Below are positions 1 to 9,930 of a DNA stretch of 64,000 bases, in pieces. Below the pieces are notes generated by a model. It was not told the DNA's origin. It did no database searches and saw only the letters and a program-made list of their open reading frames with translations. Numbering within the stretch: the stretch's first letter is position 1; each line of letters begins with the position of its first letter. This stretch comes from Tistlia consotensis USBA 355. GTDB lineage: Bacteria > Pseudomonadota > Alphaproteobacteria > Kiloniellales > DSM-21159. The stretch spans positions 1 through 64,000 of the forward strand of contig NZ_FWZX01000004.1 in NCBI RefSeq assembly GCF_900177295.1. The letters run 5' to 3'. A program made the position numbers and the translations under genes.

Positions 1-1415
1 GCCGCCTGCCGGCTCTCCGAAAGCGCCTGCTCCGCCTGCCGCTGCGCCGCCAGCTGCTCCGAGCGAAGCTCGAAGACGTTCCCCGCCTTCTCGCCCAGAG
101 CCTGCAGCGCGGCCCGCTTTTCCTCGACCTTGTCGCGCACGTCGGCGGCGCGCAGCAGCGCCATCGCGGACAGTGCCGCGCGGGTGCCGAAGTCGGCCTT
201 GAGTTTCTTCAGGGCCTCGGCATCGGGCGCCGTCGTGGCCTGGCCCATCAGGCCGGCCATGCGATTCGCCTCGGCCTTCATGGTCAGGATGCCCTGCAGG
301 TTCTTGACGCCGTGATCCATCAGCGTACGGATCGCGCCCGACCCCTTGGCCGCCGTCTCCTTGCCGGCAGCCGCCAGGTCGGCCTGGACCTTCTCGAGCG
401 CCGGCGTGAGCTGGGCGCCCAGCGCGTCGGTCGCCGCCTCGACCCGGCTGCGCAGCTCGGCCAGGGCGCCGCCGCCCGCGGTGCCCGCGGCGAGCTGCGC
501 GCGGCGCTGGTCGAAGATGCTGTCCGGGCCGCTGCCGAGCGCCTGCAGCGCCGTCAGCTGCTCCGCCAGCGGCTTGCTCCAGTCGCCCTCGGGCAGCGCC
601 GCGATGCCGGCCTTCAGGGTCTCGAGGTCCTTCTGGAAGGCGCCCGCCAGGCGGTCGAGCTCGGCGGCGTCGCCGGCCGCGGAGGCCAGGACGAGCAGCT
701 TGCCGAGCCGCTCGGCGGCCGCCGAGGTCTCGATCACCTGGCGGAACTGCGGCACCTGCTCGGCGAACAGCTTCTTGACGCCGTCCTCCAGATGCATGCC
801 GGTGGCGACGCCGGAGATGCTGGTGTCGGTGCTGGCCTGCTCCGCGACCTTGTCGGTGGTCTCGAGCAGGGCGTCCTGGGCCGCCTCGACAGCGGCACGG
901 CGCTCGGCGATCGCCGAGCTCAGCTTCAGTTCCGCGACGACCGCCTTGTTGAGGTTGCCGGTCGCGCCCGCGAGCGCCGTGGTGCTGCCGCGGATCGCCT
1001 CGATCCGCTCCGGCCGGGCGCCGAGCTTCTCCAGCTTGTCGACGCCGGCCTCGAGCGCCGCCCAGCGGTCGTTCAGCCGGTCGAGCGCCGCCTGTCGCTC
1101 GGCGTCGCTGTTCGCGGCCGCCAGCAGCGGCGCCGCGGCCGCCAGGCTGGCGGCATTGGACTGCAGGGTCAGGGCCTCGCTCATCGCCGGCACGCTGCGG
1201 TCGGTCGCGACCGAGAAGCTCTTCTGCACGTTGCGGCCGCTGACCAGCGCGACGCCGCAGGCCAGCAGGATCAGCGCCGCAACGCAGCCGAAGGCGAGAA
1301 ACAGGCGCGGCGCGATGCCGAAGGCCGGCTTGCCGGCGGTGCGGGCGGCCCGGACGGTCCGGGAATCCTCGTCCCGCTGCTCTGCATCGGGCACAGTCGT
1401 CTCTTCGGTCGTCAT
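1..1415 (-). CDS. Membrane-anchored sensor protein, N-terminal part (truncated by window edge)
   Basis: About 471 residues are open from the ATG at 1415 to the left edge, so the C-terminal output domain is missing. A short charged N-terminus is followed by one clear membrane segment at about residues 33-55 (core LFLAFGCVAALILLACGVAL). After that comes a long alanine, glutamate and leucine-rich, probably all-helical region with no enzymatic motif, as in the extracytoplasmic helical sensor domains of chemoreceptors and TorS-like kinases. The next gene upstream on the same strand is a chemoreceptor, which fits a signalling role. Whether the output is a methyl-accepting, kinase or cyclase domain cannot be seen here. 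The call as a sensor is inference from architecture. Confidence 0.55.
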   Translation of the reverse strand, partial: MTTEETTVPDAEQRDEDSRTVRAARTAGKPAFGIAPRLFLAFGCVAALILLACGVALVSGRNVQKSFSVATDRSVPAMSEALTLQSNAASLAAAAPLLAAANSDAERQAALDRLNDRWAALEAGVDKLEKLGARPERIEAIRGSTTALAGATGNLNKAVVAELKLSSAIAERRAAVEAAQDALLETTDKVAEQASTDTSISGVATGMHLEDGVKKLFAEQVPQFRQVIETSAAAERLGKLLVLASAAGDAAELDRLAGAFQKDLETLKAGIAALPEGDWSKPLAEQLTALQALGSGPDSIFDQRRAQLAAGTAGGGALAELRSRVEAATDALGAQLTPALEKVQADLAAAGKETAAKGSGAIRTLMDHGVKNLQGILTMKAEANRMAGLMGQATTAPDAEALKKLKADFGTRAALSAMALLRAADVRDKVEEKRAALQALGEKAGNVFELRSEQLAAQRQAEQALSESRQA

Positions 1416-1613
1416 GGTGATCCCCGGCTTCTTTGGTTGGCGTGCGTATCGCGGTGCAGGCGGATAGGACCCGCCGTGCTTCAACTTTTGATCCGCGACT
1501 CTTGCCATGGCGTTAACGCCCGGCGTCCCCCGTTACCGCCCGGCCGATGCGAAGAAGGCCGCCGAACGGTTCGGTGGCCTTTCGCTTGTCCAGGGACGTG
1601 TGGAAGCGGCGCG

Positions 1614-3071
1614 TCAGGCGGCCCGGACCTGGCGCAGGAAGTCGCTGACCTGAGCCTCCAGGTCGGCGACGGCGCTGCCCAGCGCCTCCGAGGCCGCCGC
1701 GTTCTCGCGCACCGCGCCGAGGGCATGCTGGGCGGAACCGCCGAGCTCGGTGATCTCGCGGCCGGCCCGTCCGGCGCCGTCGGCGGCACGGCTGGTGTTG
1801 CCGGTGATCTCCCGAACCGCGGCCGACTGCTCCTCGACCGCGGAGGCGATCGCGCCGGCGACGCCGTCGAGCTTCTCGATGGTCTGGCGGATCCGCGCGA
1901 TGGCCTGGACCGACTCGCCGGTGGCACCCTGCATCTCGCCGATCTGCTGGCCGATCTCCTCGGTCGCCTTGGCGGTCTGGGTCGCCAGATTCTTGACCTC
2001 CGAGGCCACGACCGCGAAGCCCTTGCCGGCCTCGCCGGCGCGCGCCGCCTCGATTGTCGCGTTCAAGGCGAGCAGGTTGGTCTGCTCGGCGATCTCGCTG
2101 ATCAGCGTGACCACGGCGCCGATCTTCTCGGCGGCGGTCGACAGCGCCTGGACCGTGCCGTCGGTCGCCTCGGCGTTGGTCACCGCCTCCTGGCTGATCC
2201 GGCCGGCCTCGGCGGCCCGCCCGGCGATCTCGTCGATCGAGCGGCCGAGTTCCTCGGTGGCGGTCGCGGCGCTCTGCACCTCGTCGACCGCGCCCTGGGC
2301 GCTGCCGGCGGCCGAGCGGCTGCGCTCGCCGATGGCGCCGACGGCCTCGGACAGGTCGTCGCTGCGCAGGCGCAGGCCCTCGGCCTGCTGCGAGACCGCC
2401 TGGACGACCTTGGCGACGTTCTGCTCGAAGCCGTCGGCGAAGGCGGCGAGCTCGCGCTGGCGGCGCTCGGCTGCCTCGCGCTCCGCAGCCTCCCGCGCCT
2501 CGGAGGCGGCCTTGGCCTTGGCCTCGGCGGCGCGGGCCCGCTTCAGCGCGACCTCGCTGCCGGCGAAGGCCTGGGTGAGCCGGGCGGTCAGCCAGATCAG
2601 CGCCCCCGTCTCGATGACCACGATGACCGCGTGGAGCACCACCCTGGCGAGGTCCGCGCCGCCGGGGAAGACTGCGGCGGCGTAGAGGAAGTTGAGCCCC
2701 AGGTGGTGGATGGCGATGGCGGCCGCGGAGATCAGCAGGGTCTTCCAGTCGCAGAAGGCCGCCAGCAGGGCGAGCGCCGCGAAGAAGTACATGTGCATGT
2801 CGATCTGCCAGCCGTTGCCGCGGAACTCGTAGACCAGCAGCGCGACCATCATGACCAGGGCGACGCCGGCGACCGGCCGGGCGCTGTCGCCGCGCGGATC
2901 GAAGCGCCAGGCCAGGGTCGCGGCCAGGGCGAAGAAGGCCGCGGCGGCGGCCGGCAGCAGGCTGCCGCCCTGCAGCAGGAAGCTGACGCCGGCGATCACC
3001 GGCACGTGGAGCCAGAGGTACAGCACGATCGCGCGCGCGACCTGGCCACGGATCGACAGCAATGCGTTCAC
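1614..3071 (-). CDS. Methyl-accepting chemotaxis protein with polytopic membrane domain
   Basis: A 485-residue chemoreceptor. Residues about 10-170 hold some six hydrophobic segments instead of a periplasmic ligand pocket, with conserved-looking histidines ([16 protein letters not shown]). A coiled coil follows at about 175-215 ([19 protein letters not shown]), then the cytoplasmic signalling domain. The hairpin tip at about 325-365 reads [20 protein letters not shown] followed by [13 protein letters not shown], the diagnostic CheA/CheW-binding signature. The C-terminus ends in [11 protein letters not shown] and lacks a CheR-tethering pentapeptide. Its start overlaps the stop of the small membrane protein upstream, indicating translational coupling. 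The signal sensed is unknown; membrane histidines could bind a metal or heme, which is speculation. Confidence 0.93.
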   Translation of the reverse strand: MNALLSIRGQVARAIVLYLWLHVPVIAGVSFLLQGGSLLPAAAAAFFALAATLAWRFDPRGDSARPVAGVALVMMVALLVYEFRGNGWQIDMHMYFFAALALLAAFCDWKTLLISAAAIAIHHLGLNFLYAAAVFPGGADLARVVLHAVIVVIETGALIWLTARLTQAFAGSEVALKRARAAEAKAKAASEAREAAEREAAERRQRELAAFADGFEQNVAKVVQAVSQQAEGLRLRSDDLSEAVGAIGERSRSAAGSAQGAVDEVQSAATATEELGRSIDEIAGRAAEAGRISQEAVTNAEATDGTVQALSTAAEKIGAVVTLISEIAEQTNLLALNATIEAARAGEAGKGFAVVASEVKNLATQTAKATEEIGQQIGEMQGATGESVQAIARIRQTIEKLDGVAGAIASAVEEQSAAVREITGNTSRAADGAGRAGREITELGGSAQHALGAVRENAAASEALGSAVADLEAQVSDFLRQVRAA

Positions 3072-3445
3072 GACGGAGCTCCCTTCGAGGAGGACTGCAG
3101 GAAGGCGGCGCAGGCGCCGGCGACCGCGGGATCGAGCGCGACGACGACGCCCAGGCGCCAGAGCGCCAGCCAGCCGAGGGCGTGCGGGAAGCGCGCGATC
3201 ATCAGGTTGTCAAAGCCGCCGGGACGGACCAGCAGGCCGTCGGCCGAGGCGACGGCGCCGATCGCGGCATCGGACGAGGTGCCCGGCGGAAAGACCAGTG
3301 CGACCTCCTGCCCGGCAGACGGCAGGCGGACGGCCAGGGCCGGCATGACGAGCAGGCTGACCAGCAGCAGGACGAGCGCCGGCAGCAGGGCCCGAAGGCC
3401 GCCGGCCGCAGCGTCGGGCGCCTGCTGTCTGACGGGAACTCGCAT
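3068..3445 (-). CDS. Small membrane protein of unknown function, coupled to the chemoreceptor
   Basis: A 125-residue protein that I do not recognise. Residues about 20-42 form a strong transmembrane segment ([20 protein letters not shown]); the rest looks like a small extracytoplasmic domain with a second hydrophobic stretch near residues 88-112. Its stop overlaps the ATG of the chemoreceptor gene by four bases, so the two are almost certainly co-translated. A role as accessory or ligand-presenting subunit of the receptor is inference from coupling only. Confidence 0.6.
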   Translation of the reverse strand: MRVPVRQQAPDAAAGGLRALLPALVLLLVSLLVMPALAVRLPSAGQEVALVFPPGTSSDAAIGAVASADGLLVRPGGFDNLMIARFPHALGWLALWRLGVVVALDPAVAGACAAFLQSSSKGAPS

Positions 3446-3622
3446 CGCGCCGTTCTAGGCCGCGAGACCTAAATAGTCGGTTAAGTCTCGCCGGAGCGGT
3501 GTGCGCGCGCCGGGCTCGACAACGGCGGATCCGGCCCGTCCGGACAAGGCTGCCAGGAGCAGGGTGCGCTTGACCGCAGGGCCGGCGCGGGCGAGAGAGG
3601 GGCGAAACAGCAGGGAACCAGC

Positions 3623-5023
3623 ATGTCACGCGAAACCGCCGTCGCCGCCGCCGCCGCCTTCTTCGACGAGGGCCGTTTCGAGAAGGACTTGGCGCGCCGC
3701 GTCGCCATCGCCTCGACCAGCCAGGAGCCGGACGCCCGGCCCGAGCTGGAGCGCTACCTGACCGCGGAGATCGGCCCGGCCCTGGCCGGGCTCGGCTTCG
3801 CCTGGTCGACCTTCGAGAACCCCGAGATGGCCGGCGTGCCCTTCCTGGTCGCCGAGCGCATCGAGGATCCGGCGCTGCCGACGGTGCTGACCTACGGCCA
3901 CGGCGACACGGTGCGCGGCCACGAGGGCCGCTGGCGCGACGGCCGCGACCCCTGGACCCTGAGCCGTGACGGCGACCGCCTCTACGGTCGCGGCAGCGCC
4001 GACAACAAGGCCCAGCACACGATCAACCAGCTCGGCCTGGAGGCGGCGCTGAAGGCCCGCGGCGGCAAGCTGGGCTACAACGTCAAGGCGCTGATCGAGA
4101 CCGGCGAGGAGGTCGGCTCGCCGGGCCTGCGCCCCTTCTGCCGAGACCAGGCCGAGCGCCTGAAGGCCGACCTGCTGGTCGCCTCCGACGGCCCGCGCGT
4201 CGCGCCCGACCGGCCGACGCTCTATTTCGGCTCGCGCGGTGTCATCAACTTCACCCTGACGGTCGACCTGCGGCAGGGCGGCCACCACAGCGGCAACTGG
4301 GGCGGCGCGCTGGCCAATCCCGGCACGATCCTGGCCAACGCCCTGGCCAGCCTGGTCGGCCCGCGCGGCGAGATCCGGGTCCAGGCGCTGCGCCCGACCA
4401 GCCTGACCGACGCGGTGCGCAAGGCGCTCGCCGACATCGAGATCGACGGCGGCCCCGGCGCCCCGGCGATCGACGCCGACTGGGGCGAGCCGGGCCTGAC
4501 CCCGCCGGAGCGCGTCTACGGCTGGAACGCCCTGGAGATCCTGGCCTTCGTGACCGGCGACCCGGCGAAGCCGGTCAACGCCATCCCGGGCCGCGCCGAG
4601 GCGGTCTGCCAGCTGCGCTTCGTGGTCGGCACGCGGCCCGAGGAGGTCGTGCCGGCGATCGCCGCCCACCTCAGGCAGGCCGGCTTCCCGCAGGTCGTGG
4701 CGGCGCCGGCCAGGGACACGCCGATGCCGGCGACCCGGCTCGACCCGGAGCATCCGGCGGCGCGCTTCGCCGCGGCCTCCCTGGAGAAGACCACTGGCAA
4801 ACGGCCGGCGCTGCTGCCCAACCTCGGCGGCACCATCCCGAACGACGCCTTCAGCGAGATCCTCGGCCTGCCGACGGTCTGGGTGCCGCACTCCTACGCC
4901 GGCTGCAGCCAGCATGCGCCGAACGAGCACGTGCTGCGCCCGGTCTGCCGCGAGGCCCTGACCGTCATGGCCGGCCTCTGGTACGACCTCGGCGAGCCGG
5001 GCAGCCCGCTGTTCGCGGCCTGA
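3623..5023 (+). CDS. M20-family metallopeptidase / amidohydrolase
   Basis: A 466-residue cytosolic di-zinc hydrolase of the M20/M25/M40 group. Metal and catalytic motifs appear in the expected order: TYGHGDTV (His ligand and Asp) at about residue 92, GRGSADNK (bridging Asp) near 127, ETGEEVGSPG (catalytic Glu pair) near 158, and the C-terminal His in SYAGCSQHAPNEH near 430. The lid/dimerisation domain lies between the two halves of the catalytic domain. The start ATG follows a GGGA ribosome site. Substrates of the family are dipeptides or N-acyl amino acids; the sequence does not decide which. It is transcribed toward infC and shares a terminator with it. Confidence 0.9.
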   Translation: MSRETAVAAAAAFFDEGRFEKDLARRVAIASTSQEPDARPELERYLTAEIGPALAGLGFAWSTFENPEMAGVPFLVAERIEDPALPTVLTYGHGDTVRGHEGRWRDGRDPWTLSRDGDRLYGRGSADNKAQHTINQLGLEAALKARGGKLGYNVKALIETGEEVGSPGLRPFCRDQAERLKADLLVASDGPRVAPDRPTLYFGSRGVINFTLTVDLRQGGHHSGNWGGALANPGTILANALASLVGPRGEIRVQALRPTSLTDAVRKALADIEIDGGPGAPAIDADWGEPGLTPPERVYGWNALEILAFVTGDPAKPVNAIPGRAEAVCQLRFVVGTRPEEVVPAIAAHLRQAGFPQVVAAPARDTPMPATRLDPEHPAARFAAASLEKTTGKRPALLPNLGGTIPNDAFSEILGLPTVWVPHSYAGCSQHAPNEHVLRPVCREALTVMAGLWYDLGEPGSPLFAA

Positions 5024-5082
5024 GCGGCGGGACGCCCACGCCCAGGTCGGCGACGGCGGCCCGCCGGGACCGACAGACAAGA

Positions 5083-5114
5083 AAGGCCTCGTCCCCGGCC
5101 GGGGGCGAGGCCTT
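5083..5114. terminator. Bidirectional intrinsic terminator between the M20 peptidase gene and infC
   Basis: A 14-bp stem (one G-U pair) with a GGCC loop lies between the convergent stop codons at 5023 and 5137. Read on the minus strand it is followed by TTCTTGTCTG and on the plus strand by a T-rich stretch, so it can serve both genes. Confidence 0.8.
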
Positions 5115-5136
5115 CGTCGTTTCCGGCGCCGGCGAC

Positions 5137-5673
5137 TCAGCGCGGCGCGACGACCATGGTCATCTGGCGGCCTTCGAGCTTCGGCGTCTGCTCGACCTTG
5201 GCGATCTCGGCGATCTCGTCGCGGACCTTGAACAGCAGGTTGAGGCCGAGCTCCTGGTGGGCCATCTCGCGGCCGCGGAAGCGCAGGGTCACCTTGACCT
5301 TGTCGCCCTCGCCCAGGAAGCGGTTGATGGCCCGCATCTTGACCCCGTAATCGTGGTCGTCGATGTTCGGGCGCATCTTGATTTCCTTGAGCTCGATCGT
5401 CTTCTGCTTCTTGCGCGCCTCGTTGGCCCGCTTCTGGGCCTCGTACTTGTAGCGCCCGAAGTCGAGGATCTTGCAGACAGGCGGATCGGCCTGCGGCGAG
5501 ATCTCGACCAGATCGAGTCCGACGTCCTCGGCGCGCAGCAGAGCCTCGCGGGTGGGAACGACGCCCAAGTTCTCGCCCTCTTCGTCGATCAGGCGGACTT
5601 TCATGACATCGATCTGGCGGTTGACGCGCGGGCCGTCGCGGCTTGGCGTCGGATTGAACGGCGGTCGAGCTAT
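5137..5673 (-). CDS. infC: Translation initiation factor IF-3, probably starting at ATA
   Basis: IF-3 binds the 30S subunit and polices start-codon and initiator-tRNA choice. The C-domain (about residues 90-178, with [13 protein letters not shown]) and the N-domain are both complete. The first in-frame ATG is at 5604 and would begin inside the conserved N-terminal strand. Reading upstream in frame gives [19 protein letters not shown] followed by [14 protein letters not shown], the usual start of alphaproteobacterial IF-3. The only candidate initiator for that form is ATA at 5673-5671, six bases after AGGAGAGG. The 178-residue product matches the family length. Non-standard start codons on infC are known in other bacteria (AUU in Escherichia coli) and allow IF-3 to repress its own synthesis. 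thrS lies 80 bases upstream, the classical order. Confidence 0.9.
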   Translation of the reverse strand: MARPPFNPTPSRDGPRVNRQIDVMKVRLIDEEGENLGVVPTREALLRAEDVGLDLVEISPQADPPVCKILDFGRYKYEAQKRANEARKKQKTIELKEIKMRPNIDDHDYGVKMRAINRFLGEGDKVKVTLRFRGREMAHQELGLNLLFKVRDEIAEIAKVEQTPKLEGRQMTMVVAPR

Positions 5674-5689
5674 GGAAACCTCTCCTCTG
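5671..5689 (-). promoter_or_regulatory. infC ribosome binding site with ATA initiator (autoregulatory start)
   Basis: On the minus strand the segment reads AGAGGAGAGGTTTCC then ATA. The strong Shine-Dalgarno element at optimal spacing, with no ATG, GTG or TTG at that place, supports ATA as the genuine initiator. A 7-bp inverted repeat (5711-5717 with 5727-5733) lies just upstream in the thrS-infC spacer and could also affect translation. Confidence 0.7.
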
Positions 5690-5753
5690 TTGCTTTCGAC
5701 AGGTCGCAGGATCCGGCCAATACCGTGCCGGATGGCGCTTGATCAAACGCCAA

Positions 5754-7679
5754 TCAGCGCTCCGCCCGTAAATCCGGCGGAGACGCCTCGCCTATTAGTG
5801 TAATGACGGCGGCGTCGAGTGCAAGAGACTCCTGCTGCTCGACGCCGAGGCGGCGCAGGGTGACCGTCCGCTGCTCGGCCTCGCGGCGGCCGACGACGGC
5901 GATCACCGGCACCTTGGCGTGGCTGTGCTCGCGCACCTTGTAGTTGATCTTCTCGTTGCGCAGGTCGGTCTCGGCCCTGAGGCCGCGGGCCGCCAGGGCG
6001 GCGCGCACCTCCTCGGCATAGACGTCGGCGTCGCTGGTGATCGGGCAGACCACGACCTGGCGCGGCGCCAGCCAGAGCGGGAAGCGGCCGGCGAAGTTCT
6101 CGATCAGGATCGCCAGGAAACGTTCGAAGGAGCCGAGGATCGCCCGGTGCAGCATGACCGGGCGGTGCTTGGCGCCGTCCTCGCCGACATAGACCGCGTC
6201 GAGCCGCTCGGGCAGCACGAAGTCGACCTGCAACGTGCCGCACTGCCAGTCGCGGCCGATCGCGTCCTGCAGCACGAACTCCAGCTTGGGGCCGTAGAAG
6301 GCGCCCTCGCCGGGGTTCAGGGTGAAGCTGAGCCCGGCCTCTTCGGTCGCGTGCTTGAGCGCGGCTTCCGCCTTGTCCCAGGTCGCGTCGCTGCCGGCCC
6401 GCTTCTCCGGCCGGTCGGAGAACTTGACCTTGACCTCCGGGAAGCCGAAGTCGCGGTAGATCGACTGCAAGAGCTCGCAGAAGACCTTGGTCTCGCTGAC
6501 GATCTGGTCCTCGGTGCAGAAGATGTGGGCGTCGTCCTGGGTGAAGGCGCGGACCCGCATCAGGCCGTGCAGCGCACCCGAGGGCTCGTTGCGGTGGCAG
6601 GAGCCGAACTCGGCCATGCGGATCGGCAGGTCGCGGTAGCTGGTGATGCCCTGCTTGAAGATCTGCACGTGGCCCGGGCAGTTCATCGGCTTGACCGCCA
6701 GCACCCGCTCCTCGCTCTCGGCGATGAACATGTGCTCGCGGAACTTCTCCCAGTGGCCCGAGGCCTCCCAGAGCGCGCGGTCGATCAGCTGCGGCGTCTT
6801 GACCTCGACGTAGCCGCCGCGCTCCAGGCGCCGGCGCATGTAGGCCTCGACCGTGCGGTAGAGGGTCCAGCCGGCCGGATGCCAGAAGGTCGAGCCGACC
6901 GCCTCCTCCTGCAGGTGGAACAGGTCCATCTCGCGGCCGAGGCGGCGATGGTCGCGCTTCTCGGCCTCCTCGATCATGGTCAGGTGGGCCTTGAGGTCCT
7001 TTTCGGTGAGCCAGGCCGTGCCGTAGATGCGCTGCAGCTGCGGGTTGCGCGCGTCGCCGCGCCAGTAGGCGCCGGCCAGCTTCATCAGCTTGAAGGCCTT
7101 GGGCAGCTTGCCGGTCGAGGGCAGGTGCGGGCCGCGGCAGAGGTCGATCCAATCACCCTGGCGGTAGAAGGTGATCGGCTCGCCGTCGGGCAGCGCCAGG
7201 GCCCACTCGGCCTTGAAGGACTCGCCGGTCTCCTTGAAGAAACTGTGGGCGCTCGCCTTGTCCCAGACCTCGCGGGCGATCGGCAGGTCGCGGTCGACGA
7301 TCTCCGCCATGCGCGCCTCGATCGCCGCGAAGTCGTCGGTCGAGAAGGGCTGCTCGCGATAGAAGTCGTAGTAGAAGCCGTCGTCGGTCGCCGGGCCGAA
7401 GGTGATCTGGGTGCCGGGGAACAGCTCCTGCACCGCCTGCGCGAGCACGTGGGCGCAGTCGTGGCGCACCAGCTCGAGCGCGTAGGGATGGCGCGCGGTG
7501 ACGATCTCGACCGTCGCGTCCTGCTCGATCGGCCGGGCGAGATCGCGCGGCTCGCCCTCGACGGTGACGGCGAGGGCGGCCTTGGCGAGGCCCGGGCCGA
7601 TCGACTCGGCGAGCTCGAGCCCGGTGACCGGGCCCTCGAAACGCCTGACCGTCCCGTCCGGCAGCGTGATCGCGACCAT
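5754..7679 (-). CDS. thrS: Threonyl-tRNA synthetase
   Basis: A 641-residue class II synthetase, the normal length. In order it shows the TGS domain (residues 1-60, [16 protein letters not shown]), the editing domain with [10 protein letters not shown] near 72-85, the catalytic core with class II motifs ([14 protein letters not shown], and the zinc-site region with KPMNCPGHV and CHRNEPSG), and the C-terminal anticodon domain. The ATG at 7679 is chosen because the TGS domain begins there; an open frame continues upstream to 7970 but codes for nothing family-like. It is followed by infC, as in many bacteria, though rpmI and rplT do not follow here. Confidence 0.97.
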   Translation of the reverse strand: MVAITLPDGTVRRFEGPVTGLELAESIGPGLAKAALAVTVEGEPRDLARPIEQDATVEIVTARHPYALELVRHDCAHVLAQAVQELFPGTQITFGPATDDGFYYDFYREQPFSTDDFAAIEARMAEIVDRDLPIAREVWDKASAHSFFKETGESFKAEWALALPDGEPITFYRQGDWIDLCRGPHLPSTGKLPKAFKLMKLAGAYWRGDARNPQLQRIYGTAWLTEKDLKAHLTMIEEAEKRDHRRLGREMDLFHLQEEAVGSTFWHPAGWTLYRTVEAYMRRRLERGGYVEVKTPQLIDRALWEASGHWEKFREHMFIAESEERVLAVKPMNCPGHVQIFKQGITSYRDLPIRMAEFGSCHRNEPSGALHGLMRVRAFTQDDAHIFCTEDQIVSETKVFCELLQSIYRDFGFPEVKVKFSDRPEKRAGSDATWDKAEAALKHATEEAGLSFTLNPGEGAFYGPKLEFVLQDAIGRDWQCGTLQVDFVLPERLDAVYVGEDGAKHRPVMLHRAILGSFERFLAILIENFAGRFPLWLAPRQVVVCPITSDADVYAEEVRAALAARGLRAETDLRNEKINYKVREHSHAKVPVIAVVGRREAEQRTVTLRRLGVEQQESLALDAAVITLIGEASPPDLRAER

Positions 7680-7883
7680 GATATCCGTCTTCCGTTTGCC
7701 TGCCCGGGGCGAGGCGCCCCGACAGGGCGCGCTCACGACGCGACGGCCGGCCGCGGAACGCCGCGCCGGCCGATCGGACCCCGCGCGCGAGCCGAATAAG
7801 CACGGGGTGCCGGAATTTAGAAGCTGGGCATGCCGAGTCAAGCCGCGAGGGCCGGCCCCGAAAGCCGCCGCCACCCGAAAACT

Positions 7884-7911
7884 CCCTCTCCGCCCCTGGG
7901 GGCGGAGAGGG
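7884..7911. repeat. REP-like GC-rich palindrome (single copy)
   Basis: A near-perfect 13-bp inverted repeat (CCCTCTCCGCCCC and its complement, two-base centre) sits between the divergently read 5-prime side of thrS and the 3-prime end of the glycosyltransferase gene. The same arms recur at 29.6 and 38.1 kb, so this is a dispersed repeat and not a gene-specific terminator. The AGGTGGGG-type tail seen in the other copies is absent. Confidence 0.75.
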
Positions 7912-7924
7912 GACTCGCGCGCCC

Positions 7925-9124
7925 CTACCCGCGCAGCAGCTCGTCGTAGACCTCGAGGGTGCGGCGGCACATCAGGCGCTTGGAGAAGTGGGCGCGGACA
8001 TGCGCGACCGCGCGCTCGGCCAGCTCGGCGCGCGCCCCGGCCGGCAGGTCGAGGGCGTGGCGCAGGCTGACCGCCAGCGACTCGACGTCGCCGGGATTGA
8101 ACAGGAAGCCGGTCTCGCCGTCCTCGACCTGCTCCAGGGCGCCGCCGTGGGCCGCGGCGACGACCGGCCGGCCCATGGCCTGGGCCTCGCCGATGACCCG
8201 GCCGAAGCCCTCCGGCTCCAGCGAGGCGGAGACCACGACGTCGGCCAGCATGAAGGCGGCGGGCATGTCGTCGCAGTCGCCGACCGCGGCGAACTTGCCG
8301 CCCAGCCCGAAGGCGGCGGCCTTGGATTCGAGCTCCGCCCGCAGGCTGCTGTTGCGGTCGGAGCCGACCAGCAGCAGCAGGAACTCGCGGTCGCGGGCCA
8401 GGCGCGCGGCCGCGGCGAGCAGCAGCTCGGCGCCCTTCCAGCGGGTCAGGCGGCCGGGCAGCATGATCACCGGCACGCCGTCGGGCAGGCGCCAGCGCTG
8501 GGCCAGCTGGATCACCCGCTCGGCCGAGATCCGGGTCGGATCGAAGCGCTCCAGGTCGACGCCGCGCGGAATCACCCGGAGTCGCGCCGGGTCGACCCGG
8601 TAGTTGCGCTGCACGTGCTCGGCGACAAAGTGCGAGATGCAGATCACCCGGTCGCCGCGCGCCATGACCTGGTTGTAGAGCCGCTTGATCGGCGGCTTCA
8701 GGCCGTAGGGCGCGTGGAAGGTGGTGACGAAGGCGCGGCCGGTGCGCCGCGTCGCCAGCCAGGCGCTCCAGGCCGGCGCCCGGCTGCGCGCGTGGACGAT
8801 CGAGACGCTGCGCAGGCGGATCAGCTCCTCGAGCTTCCGGGCATTGGACAGGATGCGCCAGGGGTTCTTGCTGTCGAGCGGCAGCTCGACGTGGTCGGCG
8901 CCGCTGCGCTGCAGCTCGTAGACCATCGGCCCGCCGGACGAGGCGACGATGGCGATGGCGCCCTCTTCCAGGATCGCCTGGGCCATGTCGACCGTGCCGC
9001 GCTCGACCCCGCCCGTGACCAGCGCCGGCAGCACCTGCAGGACGACCGGCGGCAGGTCTTTGTCGGCCTGCGCGACGATGCTAGGGTCGCCGCCCGCTTC
9101 GGCCAGTTCGAGATCATCCGTCAC
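7925..9124 (-). CDS. Glycosyltransferase family 4 (GT-B) protein
   Basis: About 399 residues with a two-Rossmann GT-B layout. The N-terminal acceptor half has a glycine-rich loop ([11 protein letters not shown], about residues 33-43); the C-terminal donor half has the GT4 pattern [15 protein letters not shown] and the E-x7-E signature in [20 protein letters not shown]. Such enzymes add sugars from nucleotide-sugar donors to glycans or lipid carriers at the inner face of the membrane. The start is uncertain: GTG at 9124 avoids overlap with the divergent hydrolase gene, while an ATG at 9175 would run into it. Donor and acceptor cannot be deduced. Confidence 0.88.
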   Translation of the reverse strand: MTDDLELAEAGGDPSIVAQADKDLPPVVLQVLPALVTGGVERGTVDMAQAILEEGAIAIVASSGGPMVYELQRSGADHVELPLDSKNPWRILSNARKLEELIRLRSVSIVHARSRAPAWSAWLATRRTGRAFVTTFHAPYGLKPPIKRLYNQVMARGDRVICISHFVAEHVQRNYRVDPARLRVIPRGVDLERFDPTRISAERVIQLAQRWRLPDGVPVIMLPGRLTRWKGAELLLAAAARLARDREFLLLLVGSDRNSSLRAELESKAAAFGLGGKFAAVGDCDDMPAAFMLADVVVSASLEPEGFGRVIGEAQAMGRPVVAAAHGGALEQVEDGETGFLFNPGDVESLAVSLRHALDLPAGARAELAERAVAHVRAHFSKRLMCRRTLEVYDELLRG

Positions 9125-9138
9125 GGCGGTGGAACCAC

Positions 9139-9921
9139 ATGCCTGATAGGGAAATCGCCAAGACCACCCCCGCATCCCGGCTACACCGTCGGGACGGCGC
9201 CACCATCGCCTATCACCGCACCGCGGGCAAGGGCCCGGGGCTGGTGTTCCTCGGCGGCTTCATGTCCGACATGACGGGCACGAAAGCAAGCTTTCTGGAA
9301 GAGCACGCGAAGCGCCGCGGCCGCGCCTTCCTGCGTTTCGACTATTTCGGCCACGGCGAATCGTCTGGTGATTTCGAGAGCGGAACGATCGGCCGCTGGG
9401 CCGAGGACGCCGTCGCCGCCCTGGACGCGCTGACCGAGGGGCCGCAGGTCCTGGTCGGCTCCTCGATGGGTGGCTGGCTGATGCTGCTGGCGGCCCTGGC
9501 CCGGCCGCAGCGGGTCGCCGGGCTGGTCGGCATCGCCGCGGCGCCCGACTTCACCGAGGACCTGATGTGGGCGACCTTCGCGCCCGAGATCCGGGAGACG
9601 CTGGAGCGCGACGGCGTCTACCGCCAGCCCAGCGCGTACGGCGAGCAGCCCTACACGATCACCCGCCGGCTGATCGAGGAGGGCCGCCGGCACCTGCTGC
9701 TGCGCCGGCCGATCCCGCTCGACTGCCCGGTGCGGCTGCTGCACGGCATGGCCGACCCGAACGTGCCCTGGCAGCTGTCGCCGAGGCTCGCCGGCGCGCT
9801 GCGGAGCGACGACGTCGAGCTGCACCTGGTCAAGACGGGCGACCATCGCCTCTCGACACCGGCGGACCTGGCGCTGCTCGACTCGGTGCTCGACCGGCTG
9901 TTCGCGACGCTGGGCGGCTGA
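9139..9921 (+). CDS. Alpha/beta hydrolase
   Basis: A 260-residue serine hydrolase. The nucleophile elbow is VGSSMGGW at about residue 113-120, the acid is likely Asp in HGMADPNVPW near 205, and the base is His in KTGDHRLS near 236, so the catalytic triad is complete. The oxyanion region FLGGFMSDM near residue 35 resembles the ABHD10/palmitoyl-thioesterase-like branch. There is no signal peptide, so it is cytosolic. The ATG follows GGTGGAA. Substrate is unknown; esterase or thioesterase activity is inferred from the fold. Confidence 0.88.
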   Translation: MPDREIAKTTPASRLHRRDGATIAYHRTAGKGPGLVFLGGFMSDMTGTKASFLEEHAKRRGRAFLRFDYFGHGESSGDFESGTIGRWAEDAVAALDALTEGPQVLVGSSMGGWLMLLAALARPQRVAGLVGIAAAPDFTEDLMWATFAPEIRETLERDGVYRQPSAYGEQPYTITRRLIEEGRRHLLLRRPIPLDCPVRLLHGMADPNVPWQLSPRLAGALRSDDVELHLVKTGDHRLSTPADLALLDSVLDRLFATLGG

Positions 9922-9930
9922 GGCCGCCCC

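Noticed and set aside
312-3458. A 1048-codon plus-strand frame opposite the sensor and chemoreceptor genes
   Set aside because: Same type of antisense artefact; the minus strand encodes recognisable sensor and chemoreceptor sequences.
7680-7970. N-terminal extension of threonyl-tRNA synthetase to 7970
   Set aside because: The TGS domain begins at the ATG at 7679 and the added residues are arginine-rich and unlike the family.
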